Source: Terasakiella magnetica (GTDB lineage Bacteria; Pseudomonadota; Alphaproteobacteria; Rhodospirillales; Magnetospirillaceae). Taken from it: a stretch of 64,000 nt of DNA. Shown one piece after another: positions 43,050 to 51,963 of the stretch (position 1 is its first letter; every line of letters starts with the position of its first letter). The notes under the pieces were generated by a model. It did no database searches. It was not told the origin of the DNA and was given only the letters and a program-made list of their open reading frames with translations. Location: the NCBI GenBank assembly GCA_902729415.1, contig CACVCF010000334.1, forward strand, positions 62,001 to 126,000. Reading direction: 5' to 3'. The position numbers and the translations under genes are program-made.

Positions 43050-44252
43050 ATGACTGCGCCGATCTATTTCAGCACCCACGCGCTTGCCCCTTATGCCAGC
43101 CGGCCCGAGGAGTCCCGGGGACGTCTGCACGCCGAGCCGGACAGCCCGACCCGCTCGCCGTTCCAGCGCGACCGCGACCGCATCATCCATTCCGCCGCTT
43201 TCCGCCGTCTCCAGTACAAAACTCAGGTTTTCGTCTATCACGAGGGCGATAACTTCCGCACCCGCCTGACCCATTCGCTGGAGGTGTCGCAGATTGCGCG
43301 CTCCATTGCCCGCGTGTTGGGGCTGGATGAGGATCTGGCCGAGGCCCTGGCCCTGGCTCACGATCTCGGCCACACCCCCTTCGGCCATGCGGGCGAGGAC
43401 GCGTTGCAAGAGGTGCTGGGGCAGTATGGCGGCTTTGACCACAATGCCCAATCCTTGCGCATCGTCACCAAACTGGAACACCCTTATGTGGAGTTCGAGG
43501 GGCTGAACCTGTCGTGGGAAACCCTGGAGGGGCTGGTCAAGCACAACGGCCCGCTCACCGGCCCGCTGGCGGTGAAGAAGGGCCGGGCGCTGCCGGGCGC
43601 CATCGCCGAATACGCCTTGCTTCATGATCTCGATCTCGACACCTTCGCCGGGGCCGAGGCCCAGGTGGCGGCCCTGGCCGACGACATCGCCTATAACAAC
43701 CACGATATTGACGACGGCCTTCGCGCCGGATTGTTCACCATCAATGATCTGGCCGAAGTGCCGCTGGTGGGGCCGCTGTTCGCCAAGGTGGCCGAGGATT
43801 ATCCCAAGACCGAGCCGTCGCTGCACATCCACGAAGTGGTGCGGCGTATGATCGGCATCATGATCTTGGACCTGATCGAAGAGACCAAGCGCCGCATCGC
43901 TGAGTATAAGCCGCAATCGGCCGAGGATGTGCGGCGGCTGGGGTGTCCGTTGGTGGCCTTCTCCGACGAAATGCGCGCCAACGATGCCTCGTTGAAGAAA
44001 TTCCTGTTCGCTAACATGTATCGCCACTTCACCGTCAATCGTATGACCAGCAAGGGACGCCGGGTGGTGAAGGATCTGTTCAACCTGTTGTTCGCCGAGC
44101 CCGAATGCCTGCCGCCGGAATGGCGGCGCCAAGCCGATGGGCGCGGCACCACCAAGACCGCCCGCGTGGTGGCCGATTACATTGCCGGCATGACCGACCG
44201 GTTCGCCCTGGACGAGCATCGCCGCCTGTTCGACATGCAAGAGAAGCCGTAA
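43050..44252 (+). CDS. dgt: dGTPase-like HD-domain triphosphohydrolase
   Basis: A 400-residue HD-domain enzyme that hydrolyses deoxynucleoside triphosphates to the nucleoside and triphosphate. Motifs: RDRDRIIHSAAFRRLQYKTQ, RTRLTHSLEVSQIAR with the first metal-binding His, and the HD pair in LALAHDLGHTPFGHAGE. DDIAYNNHDIDDGLRAG supplies the later metal Asp. ATG at 43050 gives the family's usual N-terminus. It is the first gene of a long + strand run; argS follows after three bases. In alphaproteobacteria dgt next to argS is a conserved arrangement. Confidence 0.94.
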   Translation: MTAPIYFSTHALAPYASRPEESRGRLHAEPDSPTRSPFQRDRDRIIHSAAFRRLQYKTQVFVYHEGDNFRTRLTHSLEVSQIARSIARVLGLDEDLAEALALAHDLGHTPFGHAGEDALQEVLGQYGGFDHNAQSLRIVTKLEHPYVEFEGLNLSWETLEGLVKHNGPLTGPLAVKKGRALPGAIAEYALLHDLDLDTFAGAEAQVAALADDIAYNNHDIDDGLRAGLFTINDLAEVPLVGPLFAKVAEDYPKTEPSLHIHEVVRRMIGIMILDLIEETKRRIAEYKPQSAEDVRRLGCPLVAFSDEMRANDASLKKFLFANMYRHFTVNRMTSKGRRVVKDLFNLLFAEPECLPPEWRRQADGRGTTKTARVVADYIAGMTDRFALDEHRRLFDMQEKP

Positions 44253-44255
44253 GAC

Positions 44256-45992
44256 ATGAATCTGTTCCGCTATTTCCGTGATGAAGTCGTTGCCGCCGTT
44301 CTGCGCATCACCCCCGGTCTCGACACCTCCAAGGTGACGGCCGAGCCGCCGCGTGAGGAATCCCACGGCGATGTCGCCACCAACGCTGCCATGGTGCTGT
44401 CCAAGGCGGCGGGTATGAAGCCGCGCGATCTGGCCGAGGCGCTGGCGGTGGAACTGCGCAAGCACCCGGCGGTGACGGCGGTCGAAGTGGCCGGTCCCGG
44501 CTTCATTAATATGCGGCTGGCGGGCGATTTCTGGTACGACCGCCTGCAAGACGTGCTGAAGGAAGGGGCGCGCTATGGCGATTCCGACACCGGCAAGTCG
44601 CACCGGGTCAATATCGAATACGTCTCGGCCAATCCCACCGGTCCCATGCATATCGGTCACGCCCGTGGCGCGGTGGTGGGTGATGCCCTGGCCTCGCTGC
44701 TGGCCAAGGTCGGCTATGACGTCAGCCGCGAATACTATGTCAATGATGCCGGGGCTCAGGTCGACGTGCTGGCCCGCTCGGCCCATCTTCGCTACCGCGA
44801 AGCCCTGGGCGAGACTATCGGCGAGATCCCGGAAGGGCTTTATCCCGGCGAATACCTGAAGCCGCTGGGGGCCGATCTGGCCAAGCGCTTTGGCGCCGCC
44901 CACAAGGACGCACCCGAGACCCAATGGTTGGCGCTGTTCCGCGACGAGGCCGTTGCGGCCATGCTGGCCATGATCAAGGATGATCTGGCCGGTCTTGGGG
45001 TCTGCCACAACGTGTTCGTGTCCGAACGCGGTCTGGTGGAGGCGGGCAAGGTGGAAGCCGCACTGGACTTCCTCGACGGCAAGGGCCTGATCTACGAAGG
45101 CGTGCTGGAGCCGCCCAAGGGTATGTTGCCCGACGATTGGGAGGCGCGGCCCCAGACTCTGTTCAAGGCCACGCAATTCGGCGACGACGTCGACCGTCCG
45201 CTGAAGAAGTCAGATGGCACCTGGACCTATTTTGCTTCGGACATCGCCTATCACCTGGACAAGTTCCGCCGCGGCTTCGACGCCATGATCGATGTGTGGG
45301 GCGCCGACCATGGCGGCTATGTCAAGCGCATGCAGGCGGCGGTCAGCGCCGTCAGCGAGGGCAAGGCAGCCCTGGACGTCAAGCTGGCCCAGATGGTCAA
45401 TCTGTTAAAGGGCGGCCAGCCTTATAAGATGAGCAAGCGCGCCGGAACCTTCGTCACCCTACGCGATCTGGTCGAGGCGGTGGGCAAGGACGTGGTGCGC
45501 TTCATCATGCTGACCCGCAAGAACGACGCCCATCTCGACTTTGATCTCGACAAGGCGCTGGAGCAGAGCCGCGATAACCCTGTGTTCTACGTCCAATACG
45601 CCCATGCCCGCTGCCATTCGGTGATGCGCCACGCCATTGATCTGTGGCCCGATGCCCCTATCGGTGATCCTTCAGGCAATCCCGCGGTACTCAAGCGCTT
45701 GACCGACCCGGCGGAGATTGCTTTGATCAGGCTGCTGGCGGGATGGCCGCGTCTGGTGGAAAGTGCCGCGGAAGCTCACGAGCCCCATCGGGTCGCCTTC
45801 TACCTCAATGATGTGGCGGCGGCCTTCCACGGCCTTTGGAACAAGGGCAAGGATGAGGTCCGGTTGCGCTTCCTGCTGGAGGACGATTACGAGCTTTCCC
45901 TGGCCCGCCTAGCCCTGTTGAAGGGGGTCACGGCGGTGATCGCCTCGGGCCTTGGTATATTCGGTGTCGAGCCCGTCGAGGAAATGCGCTGA
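44256..45992 (+). CDS. argS: Arginyl-tRNA synthetase
   Basis: A 578-residue class I synthetase that charges tRNA-Arg. The N-terminal add-1 domain is present. The HIGH motif is [17 protein letters not shown] near residue 135, and the KMSKS-type loop is [14 protein letters not shown] near 390. The C-terminal DALR anticodon-binding domain ends [20 protein letters not shown]. Length matches the family. It starts three bases after dgt and is followed 18 bases later by the SPOR gene. Confidence 0.97.
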   Translation: MNLFRYFRDEVVAAVLRITPGLDTSKVTAEPPREESHGDVATNAAMVLSKAAGMKPRDLAEALAVELRKHPAVTAVEVAGPGFINMRLAGDFWYDRLQDVLKEGARYGDSDTGKSHRVNIEYVSANPTGPMHIGHARGAVVGDALASLLAKVGYDVSREYYVNDAGAQVDVLARSAHLRYREALGETIGEIPEGLYPGEYLKPLGADLAKRFGAAHKDAPETQWLALFRDEAVAAMLAMIKDDLAGLGVCHNVFVSERGLVEAGKVEAALDFLDGKGLIYEGVLEPPKGMLPDDWEARPQTLFKATQFGDDVDRPLKKSDGTWTYFASDIAYHLDKFRRGFDAMIDVWGADHGGYVKRMQAAVSAVSEGKAALDVKLAQMVNLLKGGQPYKMSKRAGTFVTLRDLVEAVGKDVVRFIMLTRKNDAHLDFDLDKALEQSRDNPVFYVQYAHARCHSVMRHAIDLWPDAPIGDPSGNPAVLKRLTDPAEIALIRLLAGWPRLVESAAEAHEPHRVAFYLNDVAAAFHGLWNKGKDEVRLRFLLEDDYELSLARLALLKGVTAVIASGLGIFGVEPVEEMR

Positions 45993-46010
45993 TAATGGAG
46001 ATGCGCTGAC

Positions 46011-46916
46011 ATGGCCATGCGTCCCAGCGACGATTTTGATCGGGATCTCCCTCATCTCCCCGAACGGTTCGATGCCGATGCCGATTCGCATCAGGCCCGC
46101 GCCGGTCATCGTCTGCGAACCGGCGTGACCCTGGTTCTGGCAGTGGTGGCGGTCGGCGCCATTGTCGCCGCCGGTCTGCATTTCATCGGCGGCCGCAAGG
46201 GCGGCGGTATGGGCGTACCGGTCATCAAGGCCGACGACCGCCCTATCAAGGTCCGCCCTACCGATCCCGGCGGCATGCAGGTTCCCAATCAGGACAAGCT
46301 GGTCTACGAGCGCATGGAGCAGGGTGCCGATGCCGAACCCAAGGTCGAGCGTCTGCTGCCCCAGGCGGAAGCCCCCAAGATGCCGCCGAAGACGGTGGCT
46401 CCGGTGACAGAATCGGCACCGCCATTGCAGCCGCCGGTCGCTACCCGTCCGGCTCCGGCCCCGCCCAAACCGGGCGAACCGCCCGCGCCCAAGACCGCGC
46501 CGGTAGCCAAGGTTGTGGCCCAGGCCGTGGAGCCGTCTTCCGGCTATCAGCCGACCCAGGCTCGGCCGACGGCTCCGGAGAAGGTTTCCGCCGCTCAGGT
46601 GGCCGCCGTTCCGGCCACGCCGCCGCCTGCCGCCGCTTCCCCTGCTGTTTCCGCCAAGGCCCCGGCCTCCGGCGAATACGTCATCCAATTGGGGGCGGTC
46701 CGCGCCGCCGATATCGCCGATAAGGAATGGACCCGGATTCAAAAGGTCAATGCCGACATTCTCGGGGGCTTGCACTCCGACATCGTGCGGGTGGAACTGG
46801 AGGGCAAAGGGGTGTACTGGCGTATACGGGCCGCTCCCTTGAGTGAAATGGCTGCCCGCCAGCTCTGCGCCGAACTGGCAACCCGTAATCAGGGGTGTAT
46901 CGTTGCCCGCAAATAA
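46011..46916 (+). CDS. SPOR-domain membrane protein
   Basis: A 301-residue bitopic protein. A cytoplasmic N-terminus (1-38) precedes one transmembrane helix (about 39-60, TGVTLVLAVVAVGAIVAAG). A long Pro/Ala-rich periplasmic linker (about 95-220) leads to a C-terminal SPOR domain (about 222-301, EYVIQLGAVRAADIADKEW), which binds denuded glycan strands at the division septum. The linker is very low complexity. It sits between argS and nagZ, as in other alphaproteobacteria, and likely has a role in cell division or envelope maintenance. Confidence 0.88.
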   Translation: MAMRPSDDFDRDLPHLPERFDADADSHQARAGHRLRTGVTLVLAVVAVGAIVAAGLHFIGGRKGGGMGVPVIKADDRPIKVRPTDPGGMQVPNQDKLVYERMEQGADAEPKVERLLPQAEAPKMPPKTVAPVTESAPPLQPPVATRPAPAPPKPGEPPAPKTAPVAKVVAQAVEPSSGYQPTQARPTAPEKVSAAQVAAVPATPPPAAASPAVSAKAPASGEYVIQLGAVRAADIADKEWTRIQKVNADILGGLHSDIVRVELEGKGVYWRIRAAPLSEMAARQLCAELATRNQGCIVARK

Positions 46917-47931
46917 CTCTCCGCCCGCCGCGATCGTCTTTGGTTGCGCGGGTAAGACCGTGACCGAGGAGGAGCGCCGCTTCTTCGCCCGCGTCAATCC
47001 GCTGGGATTCATTTTGTTCGCCCGCAATATCGAGACACCGGCGCAGGTCCGCGCTCTGGTGGCCGAACTCAGGGCCAGCGTCGGGCGCCCGGATGCGCCG
47101 GTTCTGATTGATCAGGAAGGGGGGCGGGTCCAGCGCCTGCGTCCGCCCCACTGGCGCAAGGCTCCGACCGGCGAGGCCTTCGCGCGCTTGGCCGCCACGG
47201 ATCTCGCGGCCGCCAAGGAGGCTTTGCGCCTTAATTTCCGTCTGATCGGACGCGAATTGGCCGATCTTGGCATTGACGTCGATTGCGCCCCGGTGCTGGA
47301 CGTGCCGGTTCCCGGTGCCCATGACGTTATTGGCGACCGCGCCTATGGCCTGGAACCACTTCAGGTTGCCGACCTGGCCCAGGAAGTGATGGAAGGTCTG
47401 TATGACGAGGGCGTGTTGCCGATCATCAAGCATATTCCCGGCCATGGCCGCGCCATGGTCGACAGTCATCACGACCTGCCGGTGGTGGAGGCCTCTCTGG
47501 CCGAGCTTGAAGCCCGCGATTTCCCGCCGTTTCGGGCGTTGCGTCATGCGCCATGGGCCATGACGGCGCATGTGGTCTATACTGCGCTCGACGCCATGGC
47601 CCCCGCCACCACCTCGGCTAAGGTCATCACCGAAATCATTCGCGGTTCTTTGGGGTTTGACGGCGTCCTGGTGTCAGATGATCTGTCCATGAAGGCCCTG
47701 GGCGGTAGCTTCGAGGACCGCACCCGCGCATCGCTGGATGCGGGCTGTGACCTTGTGCTTCACTGTAATGGTGAAATGTCCGAAATGGCGGCCATTGCCC
47801 AAGCCGCGCGGCCTTTGTCCGAGGATGCCTTGACGCGGCTTGCCCGAGCTAAGGCCTTGAAGCGTAAGCCGCAGCCGTTCGATACCGCCGCTGCCGTCGC
47901 CCGCGTCGAAGCTTTGGTCGGGGCGTCGTGA
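46903..47931 (+). CDS. nagZ: Beta-N-acetylhexosaminidase
   Basis: A 342-residue glycoside hydrolase family 3 enzyme that removes GlcNAc from anhydro-muropeptides in cell-wall recycling. The motif KHIPGHGRAMVDSHHDLPVV contains the catalytic Asp/His dyad, and VSDDLSMKALGG has the nucleophile Asp. PVLIDQEGGRVQRLRPP is the family sugar-binding stretch. The start is probably TTG at 46903, seven bases after AGGGG; this gives the usual family length (342) whereas the first ATG in frame lies 60 bases upstream inside the SPOR gene. It overlaps the SPOR gene by 14 bases. Confidence 0.93.
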   Translation: MPANNSPPAAIVFGCAGKTVTEEERRFFARVNPLGFILFARNIETPAQVRALVAELRASVGRPDAPVLIDQEGGRVQRLRPPHWRKAPTGEAFARLAATDLAAAKEALRLNFRLIGRELADLGIDVDCAPVLDVPVPGAHDVIGDRAYGLEPLQVADLAQEVMEGLYDEGVLPIIKHIPGHGRAMVDSHHDLPVVEASLAELEARDFPPFRALRHAPWAMTAHVVYTALDAMAPATTSAKVITEIIRGSLGFDGVLVSDDLSMKALGGSFEDRTRASLDAGCDLVLHCNGEMSEMAAIAQAARPLSEDALTRLARAKALKRKPQPFDTAAAVARVEALVGAS

Positions 47932-47939
47932 TCGCTTCC

Positions 47940-47973
47940 CGGATGTGGGCGCCCGGCGATTGAGGGACGAATA
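47940..47973 (+). repeat. 34-base direct repeat, copy 1
   Basis: Identical over 34 bases to 48027-48060, with an 87-base period. It begins eight bases after the nagZ stop. The left arm of the hairpin seen in the other copies is degenerate here (only three pairs remain), and no start codon follows, so this copy looks decayed or truncated. Confidence 0.8.
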
Positions 47974-48021
47974 TCGAGCAAGGCGAAGCCGAAGCGCGCG
48001 AGCATTGAGCGAGCCAGCCCA

Positions 48022-48060
48022 GCCCACGGATGTGGGCGCCCGGCGATTGAGGGACGAATA
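48022..48060 (+). repeat. Stem-loop/Shine-Dalgarno repeat, copy 2
   Basis: GCCCAC-GGAT-GTGGGC forms a perfect six-pair hairpin with a GGAT loop, followed by GCCCGGCGATTGAGGGACGA. The GAGGGA at 48049-48054 is exactly eight bases before the ATG of the M50 protease gene and acts as its Shine-Dalgarno. The same arrangement recurs before scpB. Confidence 0.75.
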
Positions 48061-48062
48061 AC

Positions 48063-48752
48063 ATGACCGATTTTGGCGCGCTTTTGTTCGGAGTCACCGT
48101 CTGGGCGCTGCCATTGATCCTGGCCGTGACCCTGCACGAGGCGGCGCACGGCTATGCCGCCCTGGCCATGGGCGACGACACGGCCCAGCGTATGGGGCGC
48201 ATCTCGCTTAATCCCCTGCGGCACATTGATCCCTTCGGCACCATCATTCTGCCTGGGTTGTTATTGGCGGTGGGCGGGGTCATGTTTGGCTGGGCCAAGC
48301 CGGTGCCGGTGAACTTCTTGCGCCTGCGCAATCCGCGTTGGGGCATGGTGGTGGTGGCCGCCGCTGGCCCGGCGATGAATCTGGCCTTGGCCCTGGCGGC
48401 GGTGCTGGCGGTCAATCTGGTTCCTTATGTGCCGGAGATGGGACGTAGCTGGTTTTTCCTCAATCTTGATAATGCGATTTATTTCAACCTGTTGCTTGCT
48501 GTGTTTAATATGATTCCGCTGCCGCCGCTGGATGGGGGGCGGGTGGCGGTGGGGCTGTTACCCCGCGCTTTGGCGTTGCCGCTGGCGCGGATGGAGAAGG
48601 CGGGTATTCTGATCCTGCTGGGCTTCATGTTCCTGTTGCCGATGCTGGGCGAGCGCATCGGCGTCAATCTGAACGTCTTTGACTGGCTGGTGCATGGCCC
48701 GGTGGAGGCGATCGGTCGCTGGCTGGTCCGAGTCCTGATTTCGGCGGGGTAG
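48063..48752 (+). CDS. Site-2-protease-family (M50) membrane metallopeptidase
   Basis: A 229-residue integral membrane zinc protease homologue. The metal site HEAAH is in ILAVTLHEAAHGYAALAMGD within the first helix, and the second half of the site is in FNMIPLPPLDGGRVAVGLLP. About five transmembrane segments are visible. It lacks a PDZ domain, unlike RseP, and belongs to the short FtsH-neighbour/Rv-type group with unknown substrates. Its start codon is preceded by a repeated stem-loop that carries its Shine-Dalgarno. scpA follows six bases after its stop. Confidence 0.9.
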   Translation: MTDFGALLFGVTVWALPLILAVTLHEAAHGYAALAMGDDTAQRMGRISLNPLRHIDPFGTIILPGLLLAVGGVMFGWAKPVPVNFLRLRNPRWGMVVVAAAGPAMNLALALAAVLAVNLVPYVPEMGRSWFFLNLDNAIYFNLLLAVFNMIPLPPLDGGRVAVGLLPRALALPLARMEKAGILILLGFMFLLPMLGERIGVNLNVFDWLVHGPVEAIGRWLVRVLISAG

Positions 48753-48758
48753 GACGCA

Positions 48759-49571
48759 ATGCAGGTCGATGCCTTCGAGATGGACGACGCCCGTCCCGAA
48801 CGGGATTTGGGCGAGCGGTTGGTGCTGGACCTGGACGGATTTGAAGGTCCTCTTGATGTTCTGCTTCAACTCGCCCGCGATCAAAAGGTGGATCTATCTA
48901 AGATCTCTATTCTTAGGCTCGCCGAACAATACCTTGAATTTGTTCAAAAAATACGCCAAACCCAACTAGATTTGGCGGCTGAATACCTCGTGATGGCAGC
49001 GTGGCTGGCTTATCTGAAATCGCGGCTGCTGCTGCCCGAGCCGGAGCCTGAACCGGGCGAGGAATTGAGCCCGGAAGAGATGGCGGCAGCACTGGCCTTC
49101 CGTCTTCGCCGCCTTCAGGCCATGAAGGATGTGGGCGAGGGGCTGTTCCGCCGCAAGCTGCTGGGCCGCGATGTGTTTGGCAGCGGCGCACCGGAAGGGG
49201 TGGAGGTGGTCAGCCATTCCATCTTCGATCTCGATCTTTATGATCTGCTCAAGGCCTATGCCGATCACGTGGTGCGTAACTCGGTCCGGACCCTGACGGT
49301 GGAAGCCCCCGATCTGTGGTCGGTGGAAAACGCCCTGGCCCGGCTGGAATCCATGCTGGGACTGGGACGGCTGCCCGATTGGTCGGTACTGATGGCTTTT
49401 TTGCCCGCCATCGAGGGTGATGTGCTGAAAATGAAATCGGCCATGGCGTCCACCTTTGTCGCTGCGCTGGAACTGACCAAGCAGGGCAAGCTGGTGCTAC
49501 GTCAGGATGGTTCGGCCTATTCCCCCATCTATGTCCGCGCCGGAACCGGGGTGGGGAGGGAGGAGGAATGA
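48759..49571 (+). CDS. scpA: Segregation and condensation protein A
   Basis: A 270-residue kleisin that bridges SMC heads together with ScpB in chromosome condensation. The N-terminal kleisin motif is LDGFEGPLDVLLQLARDQKVDL, followed by AAEYLVMAAWLAYLKSRLLLP. The C-terminal winged-helix part has FLPAIEGDVLKMKSAMASTF. The start at 48759 is the first ATG after the M50 gene. The DNA around 48890-48970 is locally more AT-rich than the neighbours, without a frame break. Confidence 0.94.
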   Translation: MQVDAFEMDDARPERDLGERLVLDLDGFEGPLDVLLQLARDQKVDLSKISILRLAEQYLEFVQKIRQTQLDLAAEYLVMAAWLAYLKSRLLLPEPEPEPGEELSPEEMAAALAFRLRRLQAMKDVGEGLFRRKLLGRDVFGSGAPEGVEVVSHSIFDLDLYDLLKAYADHVVRNSVRTLTVEAPDLWSVENALARLESMLGLGRLPDWSVLMAFLPAIEGDVLKMKSAMASTFVAALELTKQGKLVLRQDGSAYSPIYVRAGTGVGREEE

Positions 49572-49607
49572 GGAATAAGCGCCCCGGAGCGCCAGCGGAG
49601 GAGCCCA

Positions 49608-49642
49608 GGGCCACGGATGTGGCCCGCCCGGCGATTGAGGGA
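49608..49642 (+). repeat. Stem-loop/Shine-Dalgarno repeat, copy 3
   Basis: GGGCCAC-GGAT-GTGGCCC forms a perfect seven-pair hairpin with the same GGAT loop as copy 2 but different, compensating stem bases. It is followed by GCCCGGCGATTGAGGGACCA, and its GAGGGA is again exactly eight bases before an ATG, that of scpB. The preceding GCGCCCCGGAGCGCCAGCGG stretch resembles the sequence before copy 2. Confidence 0.75.
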
Positions 49643-49650
49643 CCAAGATC

Positions 49651-50298
49651 ATGACCAACCCCGCCTTCCTGCGCCTGATCGAGGCGCTGCTGTTTGCCTC
49701 CAAGGAACCGGTGGACGAGCGGACCATCGCCAGCCGCTTGCCGGAGGGAAGCGACGTGCCTCAACTGCTGGCGGAGTTGGAACGTCATTACGCTGTGCGT
49801 GGTATTAATCTGGTGAGGCGTGGTAACGGCTGGGCTTTTCGCACCGCGCCCGATCTGGCCGATGATTTGAAGATCGAGCGCACCTTGGAGCGCAAGCTGT
49901 CGCGGGCCGCAGTCGAGACCCTGGCGATCATCGCCTATCACCAGCCGGTGACACGGGCCGAGATCGAGGAAGTGCGCGGGGTAGCCCTGTCCAAGGGAAC
50001 ACTGGACAACCTGTTTGCGGCGGGATGGGTGCGGCCCAAGGGCCGCCGCCGCACGCCGGGGCGGCCTTTGACGTGGTGTACTACCGACGGCTTTCTTGAT
50101 CATTTCGGTCTCGAATCACTTTCTGACCTTCCCGGCGTCAAGGAGCTGGAGGCAGCGGGTCTTCTCGACGCCCGTGCCGCTGCCGGAGCCTATGGTAACC
50201 GCGCGGTTGATGGCGACCGGCTGGTGGACACCGGACCGGAGGAGGAGGCGCAGCTCGACCTGCTGGGTGACGAGGAATTGCTGGGCCTCGGCGAATAG
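49651..50298 (+). CDS. scpB: Segregation and condensation protein B
   Basis: A 215-residue winged-helix protein that binds ScpA and completes the SMC complex. Motifs: [20 protein letters not shown] at the N-terminus, [27 protein letters not shown] in the middle and the second winged helix [18 protein letters not shown]. The C-terminal 30 residues are acidic ([20 protein letters not shown]). The start is set by the GAGGGA of the repeated stem-loop eight bases upstream. tatA follows about 100 bases later. Confidence 0.95.
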   Translation: MTNPAFLRLIEALLFASKEPVDERTIASRLPEGSDVPQLLAELERHYAVRGINLVRRGNGWAFRTAPDLADDLKIERTLERKLSRAAVETLAIIAYHQPVTRAEIEEVRGVALSKGTLDNLFAAGWVRPKGRRRTPGRPLTWCTTDGFLDHFGLESLSDLPGVKELEAAGLLDARAAAGAYGNRAVDGDRLVDTGPEEEAQLDLLGDEELLGLGE

Positions 50299-50398
50299 TA
50301 AAAAGAGCCGCAGGGCCATTGCGGCGGGCTTCGTCTTTTGCCATGATCCGCGGCTGGGTCGCCAACAGGCCCACGAAGGTTTTAGGGAGTGTCTTGGT

Positions 50399-50635
50399 AT
50401 GGGGTCCATGAGTATCGGCCACTGGCTTATCGTTCTCATTATCGTGTTGCTGCTGTTCGGCGCCAACAAGATCCCCAAGCTGATGGGCGACATGGCCAAG
50501 GGTGTGAAGGCGTTCAAGCACGGCCTCAAGGAAGAGGACGAGCAGGCTCCGTCCCCGGCCCCGGCAGCCGCCCGCGTCACCGAGGGCGAAGCCGCCAAGC
50601 CCGCGCAGCAGCCCGACACCGCCGTCAAGTCGTGA
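50399..50635 (+). CDS. tatA: Twin-arginine translocase subunit TatA
   Basis: A 78-residue pore-forming subunit. One short transmembrane helix ([20 protein letters not shown]) is followed by the amphipathic helix [18 protein letters not shown] with the conserved FGANKIPKL hinge, and an acidic, Ala/Pro-rich tail. ATG at 50399 has AGGGAG nine bases upstream; an ATG nine bases later is the alternative. tatB and tatC follow in order. The 100 bases before it, after scpB, show no other gene. Confidence 0.95.
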   Translation: MGSMSIGHWLIVLIIVLLLFGANKIPKLMGDMAKGVKAFKHGLKEEDEQAPSPAPAAARVTEGEAAKPAQQPDTAVKS

Positions 50636-50689
50636 TGAGAGCGAGCGCGCCGCGCCGCATTCATTCGCCCGGCTTTCGGGGGTAGCGCA

Positions 50690-51100
50690 ATGTTCGATAT
50701 CGGCTGGGACGAGATGGCGCTGATCGCCGTGGTCAGCCTGATCGTCATTGGACCAAAGGATCTGCCGGTGGTTCTGCGCCAGATGGGGCGCTGGACCCGG
50801 AAGGCCCGCGAGATGGCGTCCGATTTCCAGCGCGGCATGGATGACATGGTGCGCGACAGCGAATTGCAGGAGTTGAAGCAACAGGTGACCAAGGTTACCG
50901 AGCCCAATCTGCTGCGCCAAGAGATCGACAAGGCCATCGACCCCACCGGCGAAATGGCCAAGGCCATGGAATTGCCCGCTTTGGACATGACGAGCGGGGC
51001 GCCCGCCGCCGAACCGGTGCCGGTACCCTCGATCCTGCCGCCCCAGCTTCCGCCCGAGATTGAAGCCGCCAGCCAGCCGCCCCGGCCGCCGGAACCCTGA
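50690..51100 (+). CDS. tatB: Twin-arginine translocase subunit TatB
   Basis: A 136-residue subunit that forms the substrate receptor with TatC. The N-terminus MFDIGWDEMALIAVVSLIVI and the hinge GPKDLPVVLRQMGRW are diagnostic. An amphipathic helix (about 25-75, rich in Arg/Glu) and a Pro-rich tail follow. Position between tatA and tatC confirms the call. Confidence 0.95.
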   Translation: MFDIGWDEMALIAVVSLIVIGPKDLPVVLRQMGRWTRKAREMASDFQRGMDDMVRDSELQELKQQVTKVTEPNLLRQEIDKAIDPTGEMAKAMELPALDMTSGAPAAEPVPVPSILPPQLPPEIEAASQPPRPPEP

Positions 51101-51120
51101 TTGGGATAAGCAGAATCATC

Positions 51121-51948
51121 GTGAGCCAAGAGTCAGACGATAAGACCATGCCCCTGCTCGAACACCTGATCGAGCTGCGTCGGCGGCTGATCTGGTCGGC
51201 GGTGGCTTTCGTCGTTGCCTTCGGAATCTGCTATTACTTTTCCGAACCCATCTACGAATTCCTGCTGGATCCCTATGCCAAGGCGGCCCTGGCCAAGGGC
51301 GGGATGCGGCGCCTGATCTATACCGCGCCGACTGAGGCATTCTTCACCTTCATGAAGGTTTCGGCCTTTGCCGCCGCCGCCTTGTGCTTCCCGGTGTGGG
51401 CGGGGCAGCTGTGGGCCTTTGTCGCACCGGGGCTTTACAAGCACGAGAAGCAGGCCTTCTTCCCCTTTATGGTGGCGACGCCGATTCTATTCACCATGGG
51501 CGCCGCCCTGGTGTATTTCGTGGTGCTGCCCGCGCTTTACACCTATCTGCTGGGCTTTGAGAATCTGGTGGCGGGGCCGGGCCAGTTGCCTATCCAGCTG
51601 GAGGCCAAGGTCAACGAATCCCTGTCGCTGATCATGACCCTGATTTTCGCCTTCGGCATGGCCTTTCAGATGCCGGTGCTGCTGACCCTGTTGGCGCGCG
51701 TCGGTCTGGTGACCGCCCAGGGGCTGGCGGAAAAGCGCCGATTCGCCATTGTCGGCAACTTTGTCTTTGCCGCCGTGGTGACGCCTCCCGATATCGTCAG
51801 TCAGTGCTCGCTGGCCGTTCCCATGGTGCTGCTGTACGAGATTTCCATCATTTCGTCGCGCTGGGCCCAAAAGCAGCGGGAAGCTGCCGAGGCCGAAGAT
51901 GACGCCGTCACCGACGAGACGGTGGACGAGACCGATTTCAACGCCTAA
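51121..51948 (+). CDS. tatC: Twin-arginine translocase subunit TatC
   Basis: A 275-residue six-helix protein that recognises the RR signal peptide. Conserved features: MPLLEHLIELRRRLIWS at the cytoplasmic N-terminus, FFTFMKVSAFAAAALCFPVW, the periplasmic FFPFMVATPILFTMGAALVYFVVLP region and FGMAFQMPVLLTLLARVGLV. The C-terminal tail is acidic. The start is GTG at 51121, 20 bases after tatB. serS follows 15 bases later. Confidence 0.97.
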   Translation: MSQESDDKTMPLLEHLIELRRRLIWSAVAFVVAFGICYYFSEPIYEFLLDPYAKAALAKGGMRRLIYTAPTEAFFTFMKVSAFAAAALCFPVWAGQLWAFVAPGLYKHEKQAFFPFMVATPILFTMGAALVYFVVLPALYTYLLGFENLVAGPGQLPIQLEAKVNESLSLIMTLIFAFGMAFQMPVLLTLLARVGLVTAQGLAEKRRFAIVGNFVFAAVVTPPDIVSQCSLAVPMVLLYEISIISSRWAQKQREAAEAEDDAVTDETVDETDFNA

Positions 51949-51963
51949 CCGGAACTACTTTCC

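Noticed and set aside
42921..45176. A 751-codon minus-strand frame across dgt and argS
   Set aside because: It is the antisense shadow of two strongly conserved genes; its His/Gln/Gly-rich composition is what GC-rich codon bias produces on the opposite strand.
46390..46680. Pro/Ala-rich repetitive stretch in the SPOR gene considered as a tandem repeat
   Set aside because: It is a low-complexity periplasmic linker without a regular repeat unit.
47940..48060. Two 34-base direct repeats considered as a minimal CRISPR array
   Set aside because: Only two adjacent copies, a hairpin and Shine-Dalgarno inside the repeat, a related copy before scpB, and no cas genes.
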